Of a stretch of 5,038 bases of DNA, positions 1 to 4,870 are shown in pieces. This DNA comes from Coriobacteriia bacterium (GTDB taxonomy: Bacteria; Actinomycetota; Coriobacteriia; Anaerosomatales; SLCP01). The stretch lies in the NCBI GenBank assembly GCA_007123455.1, contig SKKZ01000169.1, positions 1 to 5,038 of the forward strand, written 5' to 3'. A program made the position numbers and the translations under genes. The notes under the pieces are model-generated. The model saw only the letters and a list, made by a program, of their open reading frames with translations. It ran no database searches and was not told the DNA's origin. Positions within the stretch are counted from its first letter, which is position 1, and each line of letters begins with the position of its first letter.

Positions 1-122
1 CCGGTGATCAGGCCCTGGGACATCGCGGACGTCAGGAACGTCAGCGAGACCACCAGGCCGATCGCGAGCATGACGAGACCGAACTTCAGCTTGCTCCCGA
101 GGAGCTCCCTGATGGCCAGCAT
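1..122 (-). CDS. ABC transporter permease, FtsX/MacB-like (N-terminal fragment)
   Basis: The minus strand opens with ATG at 122 and stays open for 40 codons to the window edge. The translation begins MLAIRELLGSKLKFG, followed by a hydrophobic stretch at about residues 14-33 and then a Ser/Met/Gln-containing segment ending GLIT. A short basic, amphipathic start (REL..SKLKF) leading into one long membrane helix is the usual beginning of FtsX/MacB/DevC-type permeases, which work with a LolD/MacB-type ATPase to move lipids, peptides or drugs, or as mechanotransmitters. The start is supported by AGGGAG at 132-127, four bases before the ATG. The periplasmic domain and remaining helices lie outside the window, so the substrate cannot be judged. 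Another membrane protein with a similar opening remains possible. Confidence 0.7.
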   Translation of the reverse strand, partial: MLAIRELLGSKLKFGLVMLAIGLVVSLTFLTSAMSQGLIT

Positions 123-153
123 CGCTCTCCCTGTTGCCGGGGTGGACGCATCG

Positions 154-159
154 ATGATA
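154..159 (-). promoter_or_regulatory. Candidate -10 element for the ABC permease
   Basis: Read on the minus strand this is TATCAT, five of six matches to TATAAT. Transcription would start near 147, giving a leader of about 25 nt that contains the AGGGAG ribosome binding site. No clear -35 hexamer is visible at 16-18 bp. Confidence 0.4.
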
Positions 160-242
160 CCGGAAGCAGCTGACCGCCGGACCGTCCGTGACACCGGGCA
201 CCGCAGTCGCGGGCACCCGCCGATTCCGGAGCGCGGTCGCAG

Positions 243-248
243 TATGAT
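243..248 (+). promoter_or_regulatory. -10 element for a leaderless methyltransferase mRNA
   Basis: TATGAT matches TATAAT at five of six positions and ends six bases before the ATG at 255. A start site about 7 nt downstream of the hexamer falls on the A of that ATG. The stretch upstream of the ATG has no purine-rich Shine-Dalgarno sequence, as expected for a leaderless message. No good -35 box is visible. Confidence 0.55.
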
Positions 249-254
249 GCTTGC

Positions 255-929
255 ATGGAGCCCCGGGAGGTTGAGAGCCAGTACGAAGGGTGGTTGCGTG
301 GCCGGTCGCCGGTGGCGCTCTACGTCCGCTGGTACCTGCGCCATCGCAGGCCGCGGGAGGCTGCCCGCATCTGGGAGCAGATAGGCAAGGGCATCTACCC
401 GCGGGTCCTGGATGTCGGGTGTGCGGGGGGCTTCTACCTCCGCGACGCTCATGAGCGTGGACACGGGGGCGAGACCCTGGCTGGCGTCGACCTCAGCGAG
501 ACGCTGCTTGAGGAGGCGCGGCTTCGACTCGCCGGCATCTCTGACGACACGCACGTCGTGCTGGAGCGGGCCTCCGCTACCTCGCTACCCTTTCAGGGCG
601 ACGTCTTCGATGTCGTTGTCTCCAACGGCATGGTCAAGTACCTCGACGACGATGAGCTGGGCTGCTTCTTCGCCGAGGCTCGCAGGGTACTGGTGAGGGG
701 AGGCCACCTCTGTATCGCCGAATTCGCCCGGCCGGTCGGGTGGGGCCGGATCATCGACCTTGACCGCATCGGCATTCCGACGGCTCATCTGCGCACGGGC
801 GACCAGCTCGCGAACGCGTTGGCGCGAGCCGGCTTCATCGACGTGCGCTCGTTCGACGTCGATCGCATCCGTCGCATCCCCCTAACGTACGAAGGCGCAG
901 CGGGGATCCGCTTGCATGGTGCCGCGTAG
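255..929 (+). CDS. Class I SAM-dependent methyltransferase
   Basis: A 224-residue protein with a Rossmann-type methyltransferase core. Motif I, the SAM-binding glycine loop, is VLDVGCAGGFYL at residues 51-62. The acidic end of strand beta2 (GVDLSETLLEEAR, 77-89) would bind the ribose hydroxyls. LPFQGDVFDVVVSNGMVKYL (111-130) covers the adenine-contact region and strand beta4. RRVLVRGGHLCIAEF (143-157) is the usual turn before strand beta5. This order and length fit the Methyltransf_11/25 group, which methylates small molecules, quinones, lipids or sugars. The substrate cannot be told from the sequence, and the region after residue 158 is not diagnostic. The ATG at 255 has no Shine-Dalgarno but sits at the expected transcription start. 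A TTG at 294 preceded by GAAGGG is a weaker alternative that would remove 13 residues. It is transcribed divergently from the ABC permease and no partner gene is next to it. Confidence 0.88.
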   Translation: MEPREVESQYEGWLRGRSPVALYVRWYLRHRRPREAARIWEQIGKGIYPRVLDVGCAGGFYLRDAHERGHGGETLAGVDLSETLLEEARLRLAGISDDTHVVLERASATSLPFQGDVFDVVVSNGMVKYLDDDELGCFFAEARRVLVRGGHLCIAEFARPVGWGRIIDLDRIGIPTAHLRTGDQLANALARAGFIDVRSFDVDRIRRIPLTYEGAAGIRLHGAA

Positions 930-960
930 CCTTCACGTGCCGGGGCCGGCGTCGGTCGGA

Positions 961-966
961 TAGAAT
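961..966 (+). promoter_or_regulatory. Candidate -10 element for hisF
   Basis: TAGAAT (five of six to TATAAT) lies 45 bp before the hisF GTG, predicting a start near 973 and a leader of about 39 nt. The same hexamer in a similar setting precedes the citrate synthase gene. A second AT-rich hexamer, TATATG at 974-979, could serve instead. No convincing -35 is visible; TTCACG at 932-937 is too far away (23 bp). Confidence 0.4.
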
Positions 967-997
967 GCGACCGTATATGAAGCATCCTCACCCGATC

Positions 998-1005
998 GAG
1001 AGGGG
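998..1005 (+). promoter_or_regulatory. Shine-Dalgarno fixing the GTG start of hisF
   Basis: GAGAGGGG ends six bases before GTG at 1012. That start gives the family's normal N-terminus, with catalytic Asp at position 11, so the non-ATG start is well supported. Confidence 0.65.
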
Positions 1006-1011
1006 TCGCTC

Positions 1012-1779
1012 GTGGAGCCGGTCAGGATCATCCCGTGTCTCGACATGAAGGACGGCCGGGTCGTCAAAGGGGTCCACTTCGTCGAGTTGCGCGATGCCGG
1101 GGACCCCGTGGAGAACGCCGCGTTCTATCGCGAGGCGGGCGCCGATGAAGTGGCGATGCTCGATATCGCGGCGACTCTCGAGGGCCGCAAGACGCGGATC
1201 GAGTGGGCGCGGGCGGTGGCCGGGACACTCGGCGATGTCCCGCTCACCGTCGGCGGTGGCATCAACGAGCTTGCCGACATCGAGGCGCTATTCGAGGTGG
1301 GAGTCGGCAAGGTCTCGATGAACAGCGCTGCTGTCGCCAGGCCCGAGTTCGTCTCGGAGGCGGCCGAGACGTACGGTTCCGCCCGGGTCATCGTCGCCAT
1401 CGACGGCCGTCGTAACGCTGCGATGCCGTCCGGGTTCGAGGTCGTGGTGAGCGGGGGCCAGAAGCCGACCGGGCGCGACTGTGTCGAGTGGGCGCGTGAG
1501 TGTGAGTCGCTCGGCGCGGGGGAGATCCTGCCCACGAGCATGGATGGCGACGGGACGCTCGCCGGCTATGATCTGCCGTTCACGCGTGCGATCGCCGAGT
1601 CGGTGTCGCTCCCTGTGATCGCCTCGGGTGGCGCGGGAACGCTCGAGCACTTCTATGAGGGCGTGATCGAGGGCAAGGCGTCGGCGCTCCTTGCCGCATC
1701 GGTCTTTCATTTCCGCACCTTCACGGTCGGCGAGGTCAAGGCCTATCTGGCCGCTCAGGGTGTCCCGGTCAGGTCGTAG
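1012..1779 (+). CDS. hisF: Imidazole glycerol phosphate synthase cyclase subunit HisF
   Basis: HisF uses ammonia delivered by the glutaminase HisH to convert PRFAR into imidazole glycerol phosphate and AICAR, linking histidine and purine synthesis in the cytoplasm. The 255 residues are full length for this (beta/alpha)8 barrel. Visible marks are RIIPCLDMKDGRVVKG (5-20, with catalytic Asp11 and Lys19), LTVGGGI (78-84), NSAAV (104-108), the second catalytic Asp at 131 (IVAID), the phosphate loop ASGGAG (204-209) and AASVFHF (228-234). The ammonia-gate residues Arg5, Glu46, Lys100 and Glu171 are present. Several normally constant positions differ: LDIAAT for LDITAS (50-55), ILPTSMDGDGT for ILLTSMDRDGT (172-182), and KASALLAAS for GADAALAAS (222-230). 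No hisH, hisA or hisI adjoins it, so its partner must be encoded elsewhere. The GTG start is chosen from the Shine-Dalgarno and the N-terminus. Confidence 0.96.
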   Translation: MEPVRIIPCLDMKDGRVVKGVHFVELRDAGDPVENAAFYREAGADEVAMLDIAATLEGRKTRIEWARAVAGTLGDVPLTVGGGINELADIEALFEVGVGKVSMNSAAVARPEFVSEAAETYGSARVIVAIDGRRNAAMPSGFEVVVSGGQKPTGRDCVEWARECESLGAGEILPTSMDGDGTLAGYDLPFTRAIAESVSLPVIASGGAGTLEHFYEGVIEGKASALLAASVFHFRTFTVGEVKAYLAAQGVPVRS

Positions 1780-1784
1780 CGCCC

Positions 1785-1791
1785 AGGAGGT
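1785..1791 (+). promoter_or_regulatory. Orphan strong Shine-Dalgarno after hisF
   Basis: AGGAGGT is a near-perfect anti-16S complement starting six bases after the hisF stop codon, yet no ATG, GTG or TTG lies in the following 5-13 bases. The three forward translations of 1792-1907 resemble nothing I recognise, including HisI. It could be chance or the remnant of a lost downstream cistron. Confidence 0.25.
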
Positions 1792-1856
1792 CACTTCCAC
1801 GCACCGGTTCGTGTGCGGGTACCGGATGCCCCGGAGTGTCATGCGTTCGCCTCGGG

Positions 1857-1862
1857 TACACT
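1857..1862 (+). promoter_or_regulatory. Candidate -10 element for the GAF/PP2C-like gene
   Basis: TACACT matches the conserved T, A and final T of TATAAT (four of six overall). It would start transcription near 1869, about 40-45 nt before the start codon. The only -35-like sequence is GTGTCA at 1836-1841 with a short 15 bp spacer, so support is modest. Confidence 0.3.
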
Positions 1863-1904
1863 CATCCCAGGTAGCACCTTTGTTTGTCGACCCGGACGAC
1901 CGGT

Positions 1905-1910
1905 TAGGTG
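1905..1910 (+). promoter_or_regulatory. Ribosome binding site choosing between GTG 1908 and ATG 1914
   Basis: TAGGTG lies three bases before ATG 1914 and overlaps GTG 1908. If this is the Shine-Dalgarno, ATG 1914 is the start, although the spacing is short. GTG 1908 has only a poor purine stretch further upstream. The two choices differ by two residues. Confidence 0.35.
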
Positions 1911-3257
1911 CGCATGGAAGTCGTACGCCCACATGACGAGGACGATCCCGGCGTCGATCCGGCAGCACCGGACGATGCGGCGCCGGATGATTCCGGCGTG
2001 CTCCAGTCACTCGTCGCGCTTGCAGCAGAAGGGCCGCTCTCTGACGATCTCGTGCCAAGAGCGCTCGAGCTCCTGGTCAGCCTGCTCGATCTGAGCGGCG
2101 CGACGCTCTCTCGCGTGCGCGAGCACGATGATGTGTTGCAGCTGGAACCCATCGCCTCGGCCGGCGCTCACGCCGCGTTTGCACGCGATATGTCGGCCCG
2201 CCCGCTCGAGTCGCTGGCCGATGTGGCGACGGCGGTCTCGGAGGGCAGGTCCGTCTTCGTCATCGACAGCCACGGTCCGGCGAGCGCGCCGGCGACAGAG
2301 ACGGGCGTAGGGCGGTGGCGTTCGACAATATCGGCTCATGCGACCGGTGTGCTGCCTGTGCGTGCGTGGGGGTCGACGCTTGGCGTCCTCACCATCGAGT
2401 GGCCGGGCAGCCGGCATCTCGGAGAGCGCGAGCGCAGGCTGCTCGAGGCGGCTGCCGGGCTGATCGGGATGGTGCTGAGTCGGCTCGAAGAGGCGAAGAG
2501 CCCTCCCGATGCCGAGGCCGCGGCTCCAACCGGGGTCTCGACCGCGATCATGGGCGTGACAGCCGAAGGCGTCGTCGTGCCCCACTCCGATGATTCAGCC
2601 GAGGGTGTGTCTTCTGCACTCACGGTCTCGGTGGCGACCCGGTACGGCACGGACGTCGATGCCCCGATCTGGGACATCGCAGGTACCGTTCCGGGTGCTG
2701 TGGCGCTCTCCGTCGGCACGGCTGCTGCGGCACACGGCGGATCCGGCCCCCTTGCAGCCACTGCGGTAAGAGTACTCGGCACCTATGCGTCACAGGGTGT
2801 CACGCCGGCCGATGCACTCGTCTATCTCGGCCATGCGGTGCGGGCGACCGCGCAGCCCGGCGCCAGGGTCTCGGCACTCGCATGTTCTGTCGAGATGGGC
2901 GGGCCCGCCGTGACGGTCACGCTGGCGATGGCCGGTGCAGTCATGTGGATGCTACTCTCGGCCGACGGCCGGTTCTCGGTCGGCCCCCCGGAGCGGCCGT
3001 CGTTGAGCGCTGCGGGCACGTCGCCGCCCCGGAACCGGCATCTCTTGTTGCTGCCCGGAGACCGCCTGGTGCTCTTCGGCGGGCAGGTCGGCCCGGTTGA
3101 CCAGGCGCGGGGCCGGACAGCGGTCAGGAAGGTGCTCGAGGAGGGCCCGGAGAGCGCTGTCGCGACCGGAAGGACCCTTCTCGGTATGCTCGAAGACCAG
3201 CGACATGCAGGGGTCGTTGCGGTCATCGAGGCGAAACGACCGCGATCGAACGCGTGA
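1908..3257 (+). CDS. GAF domain plus degenerate SpoIIE/PP2C-like domain protein (probable pseudophosphatase)
   Basis: A soluble protein of 449 residues (447 if ATG 1914 is used; numbering here is from GTG 1908). Residues 1-30 are acidic and Asp/Pro/Ala-rich. Residues 31-195 look like a GAF sensor: an N-terminal helix, GATLSRV (64-70), GVLPVRAWGSTLGVLTIEW (147-165), then a closing helix with LGERERRLLEAAAG. Residues 235-443 follow the SpoIIE-type PP2C pattern: strand VSVATRY (240-246), VALSVG (265-270), a long helix with TPADALVYLGHAV (299-311), LLPGDRLVLFGG (381-392) and VVAVIEA (436-442). The metal-binding residues are largely gone. The expected GGDWYD reads DAPIWD (251-256), GDVxGHG reads GTAAAAHG (270-277), TDG reads GGQ (391-393), and the terminal DDxT reads RHAG (432-435). 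Only Asp256 remains. Intact relatives dephosphorylate anti-sigma antagonists or make signals; this one probably binds a partner without catalysis. No sigma, anti-sigma or STAS gene adjoins it. The GAF ligand is unknown. Confidence 0.75.
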   Translation: MRMEVVRPHDEDDPGVDPAAPDDAAPDDSGVLQSLVALAAEGPLSDDLVPRALELLVSLLDLSGATLSRVREHDDVLQLEPIASAGAHAAFARDMSARPLESLADVATAVSEGRSVFVIDSHGPASAPATETGVGRWRSTISAHATGVLPVRAWGSTLGVLTIEWPGSRHLGERERRLLEAAAGLIGMVLSRLEEAKSPPDAEAAAPTGVSTAIMGVTAEGVVVPHSDDSAEGVSSALTVSVATRYGTDVDAPIWDIAGTVPGAVALSVGTAAAAHGGSGPLAATAVRVLGTYASQGVTPADALVYLGHAVRATAQPGARVSALACSVEMGGPAVTVTLAMAGAVMWMLLSADGRFSVGPPERPSLSAAGTSPPRNRHLLLLPGDRLVLFGGQVGPVDQARGRTAVRKVLEEGPESAVATGRTLLGMLEDQRHAGVVAVIEAKRPRSNA

Positions 3258-3263
3258 TGAGGA

Positions 3264-3280
3264 CGCGGAGACGCTCTGCG
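3264..3280 (+). terminator. Hairpin after the GAF/PP2C-like gene
   Basis: CGCGGAG (3264-3270) and CTCTGCG (3274-3280) pair as a 7-bp stem with one G-U pair and a 3-nt loop, six bases after the TGA stop. It lacks a T-run, so it is not a classical intrinsic terminator. It also lies just upstream of the next -10 element, so it may serve some other purpose or none. Confidence 0.25.
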
Positions 3281-3282
3281 GG

Positions 3283-3288
3283 TAGAAT
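3283..3288 (+). promoter_or_regulatory. Candidate -10 element for citrate synthase (distal)
   Basis: TAGAAT, the same hexamer as at 961-966, would start transcription near 3295 and give a leader of about 100 nt. No recognisable -35 is present; the sequence at the right distance is AGGACG. Confidence 0.4.
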
Positions 3289-3306
3289 CGACACGCGACA
3301 CATCGC

Positions 3307-3312
3307 TATGAT
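3307..3312 (+). promoter_or_regulatory. Candidate -10 element for citrate synthase (proximal)
   Basis: TATGAT (five of six) is identical to the hexamer at 243-248. It would start transcription near 3319, with a leader of about 78 nt. It may be a second promoter or the only real one; the sequence cannot decide. Confidence 0.35.
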
Positions 3313-3357
3313 GCCGGGATAGATGAGAGCTTCCCGTAGACCTTCAAACGTGCACAG

Positions 3358-3377
3358 GGGAGCCGGGTCGGCCTCCC
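3358..3377 (+). other. GC-rich hairpin in the citrate synthase leader
   Basis: GGGAGCC (3358-3364) pairs with GGCCTCCC (3370-3377) around the loop GGGTC, with one bulged C. A competing stem can form between CCGGG at 3363-3367 and CCCGG at 3375-3379. The structure ends five bases before the AAAGGA ribosome binding site. No T-run follows, so it is not an intrinsic terminator. It could influence translation start or mRNA stability, but I recognise no riboswitch. Confidence 0.35.
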
Positions 3378-3382
3378 GGGTG

Positions 3383-3388
3383 AAAGGA
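3383..3388 (+). promoter_or_regulatory. Shine-Dalgarno of citrate synthase
   Basis: AAAGGA lies eight bases before ATG 3397. It supports this start over the in-frame ATG at 3484, which has only GGAG at 3476-3479. Confidence 0.6.
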
Positions 3389-3396
3389 CTGACCAC

Positions 3397-4794
3397 ATGA
3401 AACAGGGACACGACGGCGGGCGCAACCAGAACAATTCCACCAACTCAGGGTCGGCCGATACAGTGCTGGAGCGCTGGAGTGAGATGGTGTCCGATAGCAG
3501 CACCATCGACCCGGCGCTCTACGCAGAGTATGACGTCAAAAGAGGCCTCCGCGATCTCACCGGCCATGGCGTCCTTGCCGGGCTGACGCACATCGGCGAC
3601 GTCATCGGCTACCTGCCCGAGGGTGATGATTTCGTGCCCGCACCGGGGCAGCTGCTCTATCGCGGCATCGAGATCGCCGAACTCATCGACGGATTCACCA
3701 GCGAGAACCGTCATGGTTTCGAGGAGACCTGCTACCTTCTGCTCTTCGGTGAACTGCCGGAGCGGGAAGAACTCGAGATCTTCCGTGACCGCCTTGCGGT
3801 AGGACGTATCGTGCCGAGGCATTTCGTGAACGACGTGATTCTGCCGATGCCGAGTTCGGACATCATGAACGCTATGGCCAGAGGCGTGCTCTCCCTGTAC
3901 GTACTGGACGAGGATCCTGACGACACATCGGTTCCGACGGTCCTGCGTCAGAGCATGCGACTCATCTCCGCCTTCCCGCTGCTGGCGGTGTACGCCTACC
4001 ATGCCTCGGCGCACCGTTTCAAGAACCGCAGCCTGGTGATCCACCGTCCGGACACCAGTCTGTCGACTGCCGAGAACATCCTGCACATGCTGCGAAGCGA
4101 CAGCGGCTACACGGAACTCGAGTCGGCCGTCCTCGACATGCTACTGGTGCTGCATGCGGAGCACGGCGGAGGCACAAACTCATCGTTCACCGCTCGCGTG
4201 GTCTCCTCCAGTGGGACGGACACGTATTCGACTATCGCCGCCGCACTCGGTTCGCTAAAAGGCCCCCGTCACGGTGGCGCGAACATCAAGGTCGTCCGGA
4301 TGTTCGAAGAGCTAAAGGCCGAGGTGAAGGATTGGGAAGACGACGAGGAGATCAAGAAGTACCTCCTCCGCGTATTGAGCAAAGAAGCGTTCGACCGGTC
4401 CGGGCTCATCTACGGCATGGGTCACCCCGTCTACTCCGTGTCCGACCCCCGGACGCTCATCCTGCGCGAGTATGCCGAGCGCCTTGCCGGCGAGAAGAAT
4501 CTCGAAGCCGAGTTCCGACTCCATTCGAAGGTCGAGACGCTCGCGCCTGAGGTGATCTCCGCCAGGAGGAAGATCTACAAGGGAGTCAGTGCCAACGTCG
4601 ACTTCTACTCGGGGTTCGTCTACCGCATGCTCGACATCCCCGAGGAGCTGTTCACGCCGCTGTTCGCTGTCTCGAGGATCGTCGGGTGGTGCGCGCATCA
4701 TCTCGAGGAGATCACGAGCGGGGGCAGGGTCATCAGGCCGGCCTACAAGAGCCTCTCATCGCGGCGGAACTACGTCTCGCTCGACAAGCGGTAG
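3397..4794 (+). CDS. Citrate synthase (citrate/2-methylcitrate synthase family)
   Basis: Condenses acetyl-CoA with oxaloacetate to citrate in the cytoplasm. In an anaerobe this commonly feeds an oxidative branch to 2-oxoglutarate and glutamate. The 465 residues carry the family's active-site landmarks: LHAEHGGGTNSSF (252-264, His256), GPRHGGAN (289-296, catalytic His292), YGMGHPVYSVSDPR (339-352, His343) and NVDFYSGF (400-407, catalytic Asp402). Conserved elements near the N-terminus are YDVKRGLRDLTGHGVLAGLT (45-64) and LLYRGIEI (86-93). Together with GTDTYSTIAAALGSLKGP (273-290) these match the form I know from clostridia and other anaerobes. Residues 2-19 form an extra hydrophilic tail rich in Asn, Gly and Ser; the helix from about 21 (ADTVLERWSEM) aligns with the normal N-terminus, so the upstream start is preferred. 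Use of propionyl-CoA (methylcitrate synthase) cannot be excluded, but no prp genes are nearby. It appears monocistronic, with its own promoter and leader. Confidence 0.94.
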   Translation: MKQGHDGGRNQNNSTNSGSADTVLERWSEMVSDSSTIDPALYAEYDVKRGLRDLTGHGVLAGLTHIGDVIGYLPEGDDFVPAPGQLLYRGIEIAELIDGFTSENRHGFEETCYLLLFGELPEREELEIFRDRLAVGRIVPRHFVNDVILPMPSSDIMNAMARGVLSLYVLDEDPDDTSVPTVLRQSMRLISAFPLLAVYAYHASAHRFKNRSLVIHRPDTSLSTAENILHMLRSDSGYTELESAVLDMLLVLHAEHGGGTNSSFTARVVSSSGTDTYSTIAAALGSLKGPRHGGANIKVVRMFEELKAEVKDWEDDEEIKKYLLRVLSKEAFDRSGLIYGMGHPVYSVSDPRTLILREYAERLAGEKNLEAEFRLHSKVETLAPEVISARRKIYKGVSANVDFYSGFVYRMLDIPEELFTPLFAVSRIVGWCAHHLEEITSGGRVIRPAYKSLSSRRNYVSLDKR

Positions 4795-4825
4795 GTGCAC
4801 ATAGGGTCAATCGGCACGTCCGCAC

Positions 4826-4869
4826 CCGGCTTCGTAGCGGCTCCTGCGTTTCAATCAGGCGACGAAACG
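4826..4869. terminator. Weak terminator candidates in the convergent gap
   Basis: The gap between the citrate synthase and the minus-strand gene holds two poor hairpins: a 5-bp bulged stem with loop TCGT at 4826-4840, and CGTTTC (4847-4852) pairing with GAAACG (4864-4869) across an 11-nt loop. Neither has a proper T-run. A terminator is expected between convergent genes, but these are the only candidates I see. Confidence 0.2.
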
Positions 4870-4870
4870 G

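Noticed and set aside
4..384. Plus-strand open frame (126 codons) spanning the divergent promoter region
   Set aside because: It overlaps the permease start antisense and the methyltransferase out of frame, and its product is low-complexity Arg/Ser-rich.
939..950. GC-rich inverted repeat after the methyltransferase stop
   Set aside because: Only a 4-bp stem with a 4-nt loop and no T-run; too weak to call a terminator in GC-rich DNA.
1804..1824. CCGGT...ACCGG inverted repeat in the gap after hisF
   Set aside because: Five-base arms around a longer loop with no T-run; expected by chance at this base composition.
1288..2058. Long minus-strand open frame (256 codons) across hisF and the following gap
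   Set aside because: It lies antisense to a certain hisF, is Arg-rich with no recognisable domain, and is what high-GC third-position bias produces on the opposite strand.
2007..2585. Minus-strand open frame (192 codons) opposite the GAF region
   Set aside because: Arg/His-rich composition with no domain signal, and opposite a coding frame that shows GAF structure.
3445..4086. Minus-strand open frame (213 codons) inside citrate synthase
   Set aside because: Antisense shadow of a strongly conserved gene; no family features and no ribosome binding site case.
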